DNA of 64,000 nt from Brevipalpus yothersi (taxonomy: Eukaryota > Arthropoda > Arachnida > Trombidiformes > Tenuipalpidae), in contig QZCP01000823.1 of the NCBI GenBank assembly GCA_003956705.1, forward strand, positions 124,001-188,000, given 5' to 3'. This document shows, in pieces, positions 46,689-58,294 of the stretch (position 1 is its first letter; each line of letters begins with the position of its first letter). The position numbers were made by a program, and so were the translations under genes. A model generated the notes under the pieces. It saw nothing but the letters and a program-made list of their open reading frames with translations. It was not told the DNA's origin and did no database searches.

Positions 46689-48512
46689 GAACTTTGAAAT
46701 ATTGTCTTCCCTTCTGAAGGATAATTTGAAGAGTCACTCAGTTCTTCGTTCATTTTCAATAGTGTCATTGATCATTGAAATTTTCTGATTTCAACTGGAG
46801 CGATAGGAATACTCCATGATGAGCAGAAACTGATTCGAATAACGATCAAGCTCTCTCTGTTTATTCGAGGAACTCTAAGATCAAAGAAAACATTAGGAAT
46901 ATGTATAATCAAATAAGGAATATAGATGTAATGATTAACATTGAATCAATCTGTAATAAGGTTCATCTTCCTCTTTCGCATACAAAACTTTTGAATTAGA
47001 ATATTGAATTGGTATTCTATGTTACAAATAGTCAACAATGTTCGACTATCACAATGGTTTTTTGTGAATAAGTAAAAGCAATAATTCAATTCTTGCTTCT
47101 CATTTTACGAGTACAACAATTGAATGAAAATAGCATGAATTCGATGAGTGGAATGGGACGAATTTTTTCAAAAAATCAAGCTCTAAATTCAAAATTATCG
47201 ACATCATCGCCAGTGAAAGATGTTATCCATTGATCAACGATATACAATCTAATGATGGAAAATTGAATTTTCTAATGAGTTGAGAATTTTGTCAGAAAAC
47301 ATACCAACGATATTCTAAGTAATCATCGCTTTCTATAACTGTCATATCGATCGAATCAGAACCATGGGACACGGAGAGAAGTATGCCTTCATTTTCTAAG
47401 AGTCAATTTTCATGATAGAAAGCTTTAATTTTCACTTACATTATCAATTTTAGAGTTTACCAATTTATCAGCATAAGCCCGGCTAAGACATAAAGCAGTC
47501 AAGCTCTAGAATGCTATCTCATAGTTATCAAAATCGCTATACGAGCATCTGCTGATGAGGTAATACCTGAGTTATATCATTCGTTTGAATGACAGAAATA
47601 GATGAGCTATAAAAACGCTCAAAAAGCACAATTTAAATCTCAAGTTACATCATCGCGAAATCAATGAACCAACTTCCTTATCGATCGGAAAATTTCGGGT
47701 AAGAGATTACAGAAAATAACCAATTAATAAATTCCTATTAAATTATTAATAACTCACCATTCTGGTGAGAATTGATTCAACGGGGGCATTTTGATGGATT
47801 ATATCAATACCCGTGAGGTAGATATTTAAATAAATCTATCATCTCTACATTTTATTCTCGCCCCAAAAACGTAATGTCCTTATCAAAGATTGACATATAT
47901 TCTAACGGATTAGTAAGCTTTTCTTAAAGATTTGCTTGAGCCCTCCATTTACATACGTGCTAAACTATTAGTCATACTTTCATCTGTACTATAAAGTTTT
48001 ATATCTATCATTTTTCATATTCGACCCTCAGAAGAGACATACAGTGGTCACAATTTTAAGCATTCCATCAACTCCACCAACCTTTTTGGTTAGAAGTATC
48101 GTTAATCCATTAGTTTATCCATCATCTCAATCCCCATTTCAAGTAACTGTGAAATGAAATAGAAAAACTGAGAAAAGCTATTGCTTGCAAAAAAAGTAAG
48201 ATAAATCAAGCTTCGTGAGAGCTATCAAAAAGGGAGAGAGTTTATCAACCCTTTCTTCCCTCTTCATACGCTTCAGAAGTATATCTCGTCCCTTATCACT
48301 GCTTATTTGCATAGTGAATTAGACTTGCAATTATTGATGAGTCGTTTCCTTGGTTTACACCACTGAGTGTTCATCTTTTCAGAGCTTTTTTGTGAGAACC
48401 TTTTAAAATTATTTCTACAATATATTCCAACCGTTTAATCACTTTCATTGTGAACCATTGTCCCGAATTCAGCTGTTCACAGAACGTAGAGCGTTCATGT
48501 ATTCATTTTAAA
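46689..48512. other. Long spacer and upstream region of A15
   Basis: Homologous in parts to 33471-34832 and 38601-39948, with an extra unrecognised section near 47260-47630. Exact ATTTGCAT at 48305-48312, 208 bp before the ATG. No gene seen. Confidence 0.5.
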
Positions 48513-49886
48513 ATGTCTTTCATGGTAAGAGTTCCACCATTGTATCACTTTTTTACTTTACAATGATCATTGTTCCGTGTATAGATTGAATCGGCAAGAA
48601 GAGATGAACTGAGAGAAGCTATTTGTGAACTTCTGAGTAATCGAAATCAAAGTACAAAATTCAAGCAAGTGATGAAGAGAATAGTTGATGAAACTATTTA
48701 TAACCTTAATGCTCAATCGGGAGAGGGTCACCAAGTCCCAGATTTCATGATGTGCACTGAAAGAGGGGAACAAAGTTACTCTGGACAGGATGAACAGCTT
48801 CCTCAACAGTTGATAAAAGATGAAAAAGCGAACTTGGGAAATTTCCAGGACTCTAATCGAACATCACGGGAACCTCATCTGTACAAAACTTCAAAGCGAA
48901 TCAGGAGAGAATTCAATCCATTCCCGAATTCTAATGAGCTTGATGTTGAAAGTGAAACCATGATTAACATACAGGAAAGCTCCAAGATGATTAATGCAGA
49001 AAAATTTCGGATTAATACTGACAACGGGAACATGCTCAAAGTTTGTCAGAAGAAGATGGGAATTGATTTGACTGATGAGAATATCTATATTGATAGTGAA
49101 ACTGGCTATGGATACCAAATCATTTACCGAGGGAAAGCCATTGATAACAACTGTTTGCAACAAATTGCTGAAGCAAAAACTCGTAAGGTAAAGTGTGGAT
49201 GGCTCCTCTGTAAGATTCATGATGAATGTACTTTCTCGAAACCTCGAAAAGGAGAAATGTCAAGAAAAGAGCAGGATCTATTCAACAAAAACTCCAAGAG
49301 ACACATCAGAGCTACTTTAGTTGAATATTTTTGTAGAGTATGTCTTCATACATTTCGCTATTCGGGAAGCCCAGTGTCTCATCTAAGAAGACACCTGAAA
49401 CCAAGCCCCTCAGAAAGTTCTGAGAGGTCAAGAGAAGAAGTGGATATCAGGAAGATAATGCCCAAAATTATGCAACCTCGTCCAGATTTATCGGTAATTG
49501 ATTATCAAGGAATTCATAGACTCGAACTTACTAGCCAGAATATGTATAGTTTTTCGGAATTCAACTGTAAATATCAGATCTACTACAAAGGCAAAGCTAT
49601 CAGTAAAGATCAATTGAAGCAAATCATGGAGAAAAAGGTTATAAAATCGAAATCTGGATTATTTCTCTGCCCACTCCATGAAGACTGTCCATATTCGAGA
49701 GAGGAATCATCGTTAAAAAGAGGATCCAAATCCAATCACGATGTTTTGAGACACACTGGAGCTGCTTTCATCACATATTTGTGCAGACATTGTTTTCATA
49801 TATTCAATCATCCGGTTAACATGCATACACATCTCAGAATTCACTATAATTCAGGAAAACTTATGAGTATAAACTCTAAATGTTAA
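48513..49886 (+). CDS. Family A copy 15 (A15): two-module zinc-finger protein
   Basis: Join 48513-48524 (MSFM) and 48585-49886, 437 aa. The intron is 60 nt with a GTATAG acceptor. Exon 2 starts IESARRDEL. Module 1 has CKIHDEC and CRVCLHTFRYS; module 2 has CPLHEDC and CRHCFHIFN, and all ligands are kept. The stop used by sister copies is replaced by a sense codon, adding about ten residues (GKLMSINSKC). Linker of the KIMPKIMQPRPDLSVIDYQ subtype. Confidence 0.78.
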
Positions 49887-50875
49887 TTTGAAGAGTCATT
49901 CAGCTCTTCAATTATTTTCAATAGTGTTAATAAGGTACGAATTAATCATTGAAATATTCTGATTTCAGTCAGAGCGATTGGGATTCTGATCATCAGAAAA
50001 TGATTCAAACCTCAAGTTACATCATCGAAAAATCGATGAACCTACTTTTCATTGATCGAAAAGTTTTTTATATGGGATTGCAGAGAATACCTGATAAATA
50101 AATTATCATTCATTAACTCACCATTCTAGCAGGACTTAATTCAACAGAGGTGTATCTATGGATCATCTCGATTCTCTTGATGCTTCAGATATCTGTATGA
50201 ACCTATTATCTTCACATTTAGTTTTCTTCCCAAAAAACGGAGAGTCATCAACAAGGATCGTATTCTTACGAATTGAGTAATTAATTATTATTGAAGATTT
50301 TTCAAAGCTCTCTATATACACACGTGCTTACCTGATCTCTATACTTTGACCTTGGCTGTAAAATTCTATACCTATAATTTTTTATGTTCAACCAATTTAC
50401 AGTAGTCGATTTCAAGTATTCCGTCTTGAATATCTTTTTTGAATCTCGTAAGCTCATTAGTTTATCCATAATTTAACCCCTATTTCGTATACTGTGTAAT
50501 AAAAAAGAGAAACTTAGAACTCGCAAAAAAAGGTTGGATAAATCAAACTTTGGGAGAGCTATCTATCAGAGAGGAAGAGCTTATCAACCCTCCCCTCCAT
50601 CTTTAATCTCTTCACAAGTATTTTTCATTACTTATCACTGCTTATTTGCATACAGCAGTGTAGTGTGTAGTGTATTCACTAGCAAACAACTGTTATCCTA
50701 CCATTTCTTCGATTTTCATCAAAAAGTATTCATCCTCTCAAAATTCTCCAAAAGCTCTCTTATAAAGAACTTGTGAAGTTGTGGCAACATAGTCACAATA
50801 TATTTGAACCATTTAGTTGCTTTCTTTGTTTCACTCACAGCTGTTCAATTGAAACGCTCGAGAATTTCTTTCAAA
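49887..50875. promoter_or_regulatory. Spacer and upstream region of A16
   Basis: Related to the other A spacers. Exact ATTTGCAT at 50644-50651, 232 bp before the A16 ATG. No gene seen. Confidence 0.45.
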
Positions 50876-52265
50876 ATGTCTTTCATGGTAAGAGATATCA
50901 TTGTTCAACCGGTTATACCTCGTAACCGTTATAATCTCAAAACTTATCATCGTATCGCCCACAGCTTGGATCGGCTAGATGAGAGGAACCGAGAGAAGCT
51001 ATTCGTGAACTTCTAAGCAATCGAAATCAAACCACAAAATTCAAACAAGTTATTAAGGAAATAATTGATGAAAATATCTGTAAACTCAACATTCAACCGA
51101 AAGATGAAGAGCAAGTTTCAGATTTAAGGATGTGTGGTAACAAAGGGAAACCAAGCTACTGTGGAGAGGATGATCAGCTTTCTGAACAGTCTGTGGAAGA
51201 TGGAGAAGTTCGCCAAAATAAATCTCACAATTGTCAGAATTCTCAGAATTCTGAGCAGGAAACCTTATGGAAACCTCATATCCTTCAATCTTCAAAGCTA
51301 ACCAGGGAAGAATTGAGTCTATTTTCAAATTCCGATGAACATGATCTCAGAAGTGGGATCGACATTAACGTGCCGAGAAATTTCAAGATTATAGGCACAG
51401 AAGAATTTCGAGAAACTGATAACGAGGCCAAATAATGCCCAGTGGCTGTCAGAAGCAGATGAGAGTTAATTTAACCAATGAGAATATCTATGTTGATGAA
51501 GTAACTGGCTATGAATACCAAATCATTTATAAAGGGAAAGCTATCGACAAGAACTGTTTGCAACAAATCGTTGAAACAAAAACTCAGAAAAGGAAGCGTG
51601 GATTGCTTCTCTGTACGGTTCATGATGAGTGTACTTTTTCGAAGCCTCCAGAAATAGAAAAGTGGAGAAAGAAGCAAGATCATTTCAATGGAAACTCAAA
51701 AACGCACATCAGAGCTTCTCTATTCAGATATCTGTGCAAAATATGTCTTCTTGCATTCAGATACTCGAACAGCACAGTATCTCATCTAATAGAGCACTTG
51801 ACAGCACCAACCAATACATCAACTTCTCTGAAATCAGAGAGAAAAGTGAAAACTAAAAGAATCACTCCAAAGAGCATGAGGCCTCATCCAGATTTACCTC
51901 TGATGGACTATCAAGAAAAATACCAACTTCAACTGACTGATAAGAATATGCAAACTATATCTTCCATTGGCTATAAATATCAGATCTACTACAAAGGGCA
52001 AGCCATCAGTAAAAATCGATTGGAGTAAGCTATGGAGAAAAAAGTCATCAAATTGAAATCTGGATTCTCTCTGCTCACTGCATGAGGACTGTCCATATTC
52101 GAGAGAGAAATTATCCATAAAAAGCAAACGCCAATTCAACAAATATGTTATGAGGCATACTGGAGCTGCTTTCATTACATATTTGTGTAGACATTGTTTT
52201 CATAAATCTAATCTTGCATCTGCGATTTATATCCATCTGGAACGCCATCAAATCCATGAATTGCA
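50876..52265 (+). pseudogene. Family A copy 16 (A16), multiple lesions
   Basis: Exon 1 (50876-50887, MSFM), a 77-nt intron and exon 2 from 50965 (LGSAR). A TGA at 50980-50982 ends the frame after nine codons. One base is missing near 51434 (AAATAATG against AAATCAATG), a TAA lies at 52026-52028 in module 2, and a further deletion follows near 52065. The remains of both modules are clear. The end mixes subtypes: CRHCFHKSN followed by the HQIHEL-type tail. Confidence 0.85.
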
Positions 52266-52344
52266 ATGTTTTAACGAAGTAACCACACAGTGATTGGGGT
52301 CGTTTAAAAGATTTTTCCGAAGCAGTAGTGATGTTGACAGTTTG

Positions 52345-52800
52345 TTCCAGCACCACCCATGTTAACCCTATGGCAATGTTGAGTTAATTAGATGGTGCTA
52401 ACATAAAATTGAAATCACTATATTCCCGGAAATTATCGCTGGATTTTGTTCAAATAAGCTTTGTTAACTAGATCACGCTGTATTGAAGTGATTCTAATGA
52501 ATGAAATATAATTTCCAAAGTTCCATCATGAAAAATAAGATTTGCAAAATTCGGTCCATAGACTTAACATAGGTGGTGCTAACATAAAATACTTGTTCAT
52601 TTTTCGAAAATTTTTTTTTTGAGATATGGTCTTATACACCTTAGATACATTCTGTACCCACAATATCCCGAATGAAAATGTGCACCATGATGGTCCCATG
52701 AGGTTTTGAAAAAATAGCATATGTTAGCACCCATGCTAAACCTATGGTAATGTTAAGTCAATCAGATGGTGCCAACATAAAATACTCAGTCATTTTTTGC
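52345..52800. repeat. ~188-bp diverged repeats at the Helitron 5' side
   Basis: GGTGCTAACATAAAAT-type segments occur at about 52394, 52573 and 52767. ACCCTATGGCAATGTTGAGT at about 52364 matches ACCTATGGTAATGTTAAGT at about 52740. They sit between A16 and the Helitron ORF and are probably its 5' non-coding region. Confidence 0.55.
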
Positions 52801-52866
52801 AAGAATTTTCTCAAGTATTATTAGCAATGCAAACAAAAAATTTATTTTTTTATTGTACAGATCAAC

Positions 52867-55800
52867 ATGCCACCCAAGAGGAAAAGAGGTGCAAGAGGTG
52901 CAGAGTCCAAGAGACTTGCTGCTCGTAAATATGAGACAGAAAAACGAGCCAGGGAGAAGGCACTCAGGGAAGCCGAGATAAGATCACAGGTCGAACGTAG
53001 AGCTGCGATCCACAACTCATCACCTTTCGTCATAGCTGCGAAAGCCCGTGCCGCTGAAGAAGAAGAAGGGAAGCCATGGAGGTCGATAGTGAAAGCGAAA
53101 GCGGCTCATCTATCTCTGATGAATCCATGGAAGAAGAACAACCTATGGAAGAAGAATAACCCATGGAAGAAGGACAAAATTCTCATGTGATAACCGATGA
53201 CATGAGGCTAGCTGGCAATGCTTTCGATGCTGCTGTGGAAATCTTCACCTTCGAAACGTGCTCAAACTGTTCAAAGAGAGAGCTGCATATGAGGAATAGT
53301 TATGGCATCAAGATATGTCCTAGCTGCAAGAAAGATAAGACCAAGTTCACAAGGGCCAACAATATGGACCCGGGTCCTGTTCCGGTAGAGCTCAAAGGAC
53401 TAACTCTTATCGAACAGATGCTCATTGCCAGAATTCATCCGATAATCTCACTATATAGACGGGCTGGAGGGGAACTCCACTACAGTGGGAATGTTATCAA
53501 TTTCAAGCAAGACATCACATCTTATGCCAGAATCCCACCTCATAATATCGAAGATGTGAATGCTGTTATCATCTTCGAGAGGAATACTTTCCAAGGCTTG
53601 GCGCAGTTCAAAGCTCGCGCTGGGATTATACGTAGAGCACTCCAATGGCTGAAGCAGCATAATCGTTACTACAGTGATATTGAGATCAGCGAGGACAATC
53701 TAGCAAGGATTCCTCAGGATGGTGATGTCACGAGTCTACCGCCCTGCATTGAGAATCAAGATCAACAACAGCCTCACACAGTAACAGATGATAGGAATTT
53801 GAATGAGAGCTATGTTCCCTCATTTGACCCACCAAACCAAGAAAAAAAGAGTTTTGAGCTATTAATTTACCCTATCCAACATTGGAAGGTAGCCCAATAA
53901 ACGAGTTCCAGGAAGAGGGATATATTGTGAGAGCCTTTCCAACTCTTTACCCATATGGTGTAGCAGATTATAACCAGCCGAGACAAATTAAAGTTGACCT
54001 CAAAGCCTATTTCAGCTTTCTGATGCTCTATGGGGATGGTAGATTTGCCAAGGATCCACGATTCAGATTCTTTGCTATGAAAACTGTTCTGCGCCATCAA
54101 GCCATACAAGCATCTGGATTCTTCCTAAGAAATACCGATCAGGGGCTGTCTGTACAGGGACTGAGAGACAGAGTAACCAATCAACCTAGCTTCATGAAAA
54201 GGATTCTAGCTCGCTGTGGCGGGATCAGGTCAACCCGACCATACTGGAAACAGCGATGTGCAGAGCTACTAGCCATGGTTAAACAGATTGGCAGGAAGCC
54301 AACTGTATTCTTGACTCTCTCAGCTGCCGATCATCACTATCCAGATTTATATCTGCTATTATGTTATGGGACCAATCTTGACTATCGCAACCTAACACCC
54401 CAACAACGCGCTAAGCTGAAAGAGAAAAATGAAAGAGATGCGAGAAAATCCACTGGTTACTGCATCATACTTCAAGAAGAGATGTGCGGTATTCATCGAG
54501 AAGGTACTCATGCCAGTCTTCAAAGTCACAGACTACTGGGTCAGGTATGAGTGGCAGTGGAGAGGTAGCCCTCTTTTACACGGCCTTCTCTCCCTGAAAG
54601 ATGCTCCTGACTTCGATGAGATAGCCATGACCGAACAAATCAAAGAGATCGTTAGAGCATATTTCGATAAATTATGCAGTGCCAAGATCCATAGATCACG
54701 GCACAGTGATGTACCTCCTCCACAGATCTGCTTCAGTGAAATGAACCCTCGAGACTATCCAGATGATCTTGGAAAACTTCTACACGCATTCCAATTTCAC
54801 TCAAGATGCTCCAGTGACTGTCTACGAAAATCCCGCTCAGGTGCTCTCAGATATGGTTCTCCAAAAGATTTGAGAGAGGAGAGCAAAATCTTCGAAGAAA
54901 ATGGTCATCTTCAATATGAGCCAGCTAGGAACAATGAAACTCTGGCGAAATATAATCCTTTTGTCACCCAAGTTTGGCGTTTGAACACAGACTTTTCTTC
55001 ATTGGTCAGCCTGCAAGCTGTGTTGCAATATATAATCAAGTATGCTGCTAAGGATGAAATGAGCTCACCACAGTTGGATGAGGTCTTGAAGCGTTTTTGT
55101 GATCATGAGCCCAATGAATCCCCTGCTGCCCGAATTCTCCATCGAGTTATGATCGCCACTCTATGGGATAGAGACTATTCATCGCAAGAAGTAATACACA
55201 TACTGATGGGTTGGCCTCTCTTCCATTCAACGAGAACTTTTGTGTCCCTGAACCTCAATACTCTTGACACCAATCTGGTCAAAAGACAAGTTCAGCACCT
55301 ACAAATCAGCATGAATAAGCATCAAACCTACATGGGGAGACCTGAGCGAGAGGAGAATATGAGCTTGCTACATTTCACCGAATGGTATTACCAACATGGA
55401 AACCAAGTTAAAAAGAGAGGGAAAGAAGCCATTGTTCAAGTCTTCCCTATTCTCAAGCCCAATGGTGATCCGGGAAATGACGCACAATATTACAGACATC
55501 AGTGTCTCCTCCATTATCCCTTCAGAACAGCACATGCCAATCCACCCCAACAATATGCAACATGGCAAGAGTTCTTCCATGGTATTGGACTCGAACACCC
55601 TGAAGTCATAGATCTCCTAGAGCCTCTTGACGAAGGAGAAGTTATCCAGAGCACCAATGAGAGTGTTATACTTGAGCCATTCATGGGTTTTTCACATATA
55701 GGAGAAAGCTCAGAAGAGACCAACTTTGGGAAACGTTCGATGGATATCGGAATGGATTGGAACACTTCTGATTTCTGCAGCCCTCCAATGGATGTGGTAA

Positions 55801-57330
55801 CAAGGTTTTAAGCTGACTACAATAACCAAGCACAGCCACGACCCTCCACGAGTAGTGCATCACCACAACCTTCAACGAGGGGTGCACCATCACGACCCTC
55901 CACGAGTAGTGCATCATCACGACCCATCAACTTTTCAGCGGAGCAGAGAAATGTCTTGCGAATAGTTCAGGAGCAATTGTCAGGAAAGAGTGACATCAAA
56001 CGAGTCATGGTCCAAGGGAAAGCTGGATGTGGAAAGAGCAAACTGATAAAAGGAATCGTCAGATTAGTAACTGCACAATACGAGGCCGAGGCAATCACTG
56101 TGGTTGCTCCAACAGGTGTTGCAGCCCTCAATATTGATGGAGGAACTATCCACTCTCTTCTACGCTTGCCTGTGAATGAGAATCACTTTTCTACCCTTAG
56201 CGGAGAGACTAGCCGCAATTTCTAGCAGGATATGAAGTGGATCAGATACCTTATAATGGATAAAATGTCAATGGTTGGTCTCCATTTACTCAACATGATC
56301 GAAAAACGCTGCCGTGAAATCCATCCTGACTGCATTGAACCTTTTGGTGGCCTCTTCGTATTCTTCTTTGTTGACTTCTGACAGCCACCACCGGTACTGA
56401 ATGCATCTATGTACAGTACAACTGGAACAGATCGTGATGCTTCACGAGGTCTCACAGTATTCAATTCTTTCTAAAAGTCTTTCAAGCTAACACAATCTCA
56501 CAGATAATATGGAGCAGATACACAGGCTTCCCGTGATCTCCTGGACCGCTTAGCTGTGGGTACTTTCTCCAGACAGGACTTTGAATTGCTAATGACTCGA
56601 AGAATAGCCTCACTCTCACCTCAAGAACAAGGTCGCTTTAATACTGCTATTTGTCTACTACCAACAAATCGAAGAGTGGATGAGATGAACGAAGCTTATC
56701 TAAAGAGAACAAAAATCCAGTTGCACATATATCAGCTGTTAACACTCCGGATGTTTCTTGTACAACTAGAGAGAATAATAGCATAGGTCTCTCTGCTGCC
56801 CTCTCTCTATTGGATGCAGAGTTATGCTGTGAAAAAATCTCTGGGTAGCTGGTGGATTGGTTGATGGATCACTAGGGACAGTGAGGAAAATTGTTTACGC
56901 AGAGAGCGATGTACCTCCAATGCTACCCCGATATGTTCTGGTACAGTTTGACAACTATAGTGGACCAAGCGTGCTTCGGGATCGTAATGCATTCCCCATT
57001 GTCCAAATTACGAGAAATTATACGATGGACAATGTCAATTATTCTCAGAAAATGCTTCCTCTTACCGTTGCTCATGCCGTAACAATTCATGAGTCTTAAG
57101 GTTTGACTTCGAACAAGATTGTATTGGATATTGGCCCAAGAGAGATATCCTGTGGTCAGACATATGTGGCATTGAGTAGAGTACGATCCCTCAATGATAT
57201 TATGCTCATAGGGACGTATACTGGAGATCATTTTACATCTATAAATATGACTAGCGCTATGACAAAGAGAAGAGAATTCCTGAGCCAAAAGTTCCCTTCA
57301 AAGATTCCCTGTCATCAATATCAACCTTCG
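52867..57330 (+). pseudogene. Helitron Rep/PIF1-helicase gene, broken
   Basis: Pieces in order: basic N-terminus (MPPKRKRGARG); a DUF6570-like Cys region (CSNCSKREL ... CPSCKKDK, 53250-53340); Helitron-like N domain (PTLYPYGVADYN, 53940); Rep core (FLTLSAADHHYPD at 54310; RGSPLLHGLL at 54561; YIIKYAAK at 55029); a Pro/Ser tandem-repeat linker (55840-55930); PIF1-type helicase with Walker A GKAGCGKS (56016-56039), Walker B region LIMDKMSMVG and C-terminal TYVALSRVRS. Lesions: frame changes near 53080, 53880 and 54425, and stops at 53157, 55809, 56223, near 56380 and near 57097. The HUH position has only one His (LLH) and the Walker B acid pair reads DK, so the protein could not be active. Confidence 0.85.
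55838..55930. repeat. Short tandem repeat in the Helitron linker
   Basis: About three units containing CGACCCTCCACGAGTAGTGC or close variants, coding an RPSTSSAS-like peptide repeat between the Rep and helicase parts. Confidence 0.7.
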
Positions 57331-57406
57331 GGTATGTGTTTCATTCTTTTCCCTATGATGCATATCCATCTTGGGTCGGGACTTTAATGTTCTGATCTGA
57401 GATGGA

Positions 57407-57497
57407 GGGCCTACCCGATTGAGCCAGCTTATGATGCACCGCATCATGAGTTCTCATAGGGTGCATCATAAGCTGGCCCAATTGGGTAGATCGGCCC
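57407..57497. repeat. Long palindrome (inverted repeat)
   Basis: The left arm 57407-57440 (GGGCCTACCCGATTGAGCCA and on) pairs with the right arm 57459-57497 with few mismatches, around an 18-bp loop. It could be a small foldback element or a secondary hairpin of the Helitron 3' region. Confidence 0.8.
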
Positions 57498-57618
57498 GCA
57501 AAATCCATCCCTACCTCCTCGTGGTGCTGGCTGGCCACCAACAGGGCTCTGGTGCAACTTCTTCTCATTGAATGGCTATACAGATTGCAATGAGAAATGA
57601 TAAAATAACAGAATCTAA

Positions 57619-57733
57619 GCTATCAAACATAGGTTAGGTTTAGTCGTGACTAAGGGTCGGAGCCCATTAACTCTCGGGAGCTCAGCCATCGAACATTGGT
57701 CAGGTTGAGTCGTGACAACGGGTCAGAGCCCAT
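57619..57733. repeat. ~67-bp tandem duplication
   Basis: CTATCAAACATAGGTTAGG ... AGTCGTGACTAAGGGTCGGA at 57619 recurs as CCATCGAACATTGGTCAGG ... AGTCGTGACAACGGGTCAGA at 57686. Confidence 0.65.
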
Positions 57734-57756
57734 GCCCTGTGATGTTATGTTAGGTT

Positions 57757-58114
57757 TTTTTTTTATTTTTTTTTTTGAAAGGTTCGGATGGCTTCCGCTG
57801 CCCTCCCCCTGTCTCCCTATTAAGACGAGTCCGGCCCCCATAGTCGGTACTAGGAGGGGCTCCCCGGAGAGACTCGGGATGCCCCCTTGGTTATATCCAC
57901 ACGGTTACCCATGTGGATACTGGTGCGGCCACAGACGCTTTCCTTCACCATATTTCCCAGAGACAGATCATTCGATAGAATCCTGCCTCCAGTACTTGGA
58001 TCCAGTCAGACGCCAAATAGGCTTCACTGTCTTTTCAGCTTCCTCCCGAACTCAAACCCGGGAACCCACGGTTAGGTGCGAACTCCTTAACCACTAGGCT
58101 AATGCCCCGGGTCG
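57757..58114 (-). mobile_element. tRNA-derived SINE with 13-bp target duplication
   Basis: On the minus strand the element starts at 58114 with a tRNA-like head. An A-box-like TTAGCCTAGTGGTTAAGG lies near 58101-58084 and a B-box-like GGGTTTGAGTTCG near 58060-58048. It ends in an A-rich tail (the T run on the plus strand, 57755-57776). It is flanked by GTTATGTTAGGTT at 57744-57756 and 58115-58127. The body (about 280 bp) is GC-richer than its surroundings. The 133-codon plus-strand frame across it is not a gene. Confidence 0.8.
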
Positions 58115-58173
58115 GTTATGTTAGGTTAGGTTAGGTTATGTTGGGCTAGGTTAGGTTAGGTTAGGTTAGGTTT
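58115..58173. repeat. (TTAGG)n-type interstitial repeat
   Basis: About ten TTAGG or near-TTAGG units (TTATG, TTGGGC variants). This is the insect telomere motif but also a common internal repeat; it lies inside the Helitron 3' region. Confidence 0.8.
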
Positions 58174-58294
58174 TGCTAATAAAAGAATTGAATTGAGATC
58201 ATCCTACAATCCATCACGTCTGAGATTTAGCCTGTCTATACAAGTACTCTTCACTCCGTTCAGACTCCGGAGCGGCGCTCCTTCTAGTTTTGTA

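Larger units (their letters stand above)
52281..58287 (+). mobile_element. Helitron, decayed
   Basis: Rolling-circle transposon holding a degraded Rep/helicase frame (52867-57330). The 3' end is proposed at CTAG (58284-58287) followed by T, two bases after the hairpin GGAGCggcGCTCC (58269-58281), which fits Helitron ends. Family A sequence resumes within about 10 bases. The 5' end is not resolved; 52281 is only where A16 similarity stops. A palindrome and a SINE lie in the 3' part. Confidence 0.55.

Noticed and set aside
57100..57387. Separate small gene at the end of the Helitron
   Set aside because: TYVALSRVRS shows it is the C-terminal piece of the PIF1-type helicase after a stop.
57696..58097. 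133-codon open frame on the plus strand
   Set aside because: It lies antisense over the SINE and has no protein-like conservation.
58115..58173. Telomere end
   Set aside because: Only about ten degenerate TTAGG units, inside other sequence; an interstitial repeat.
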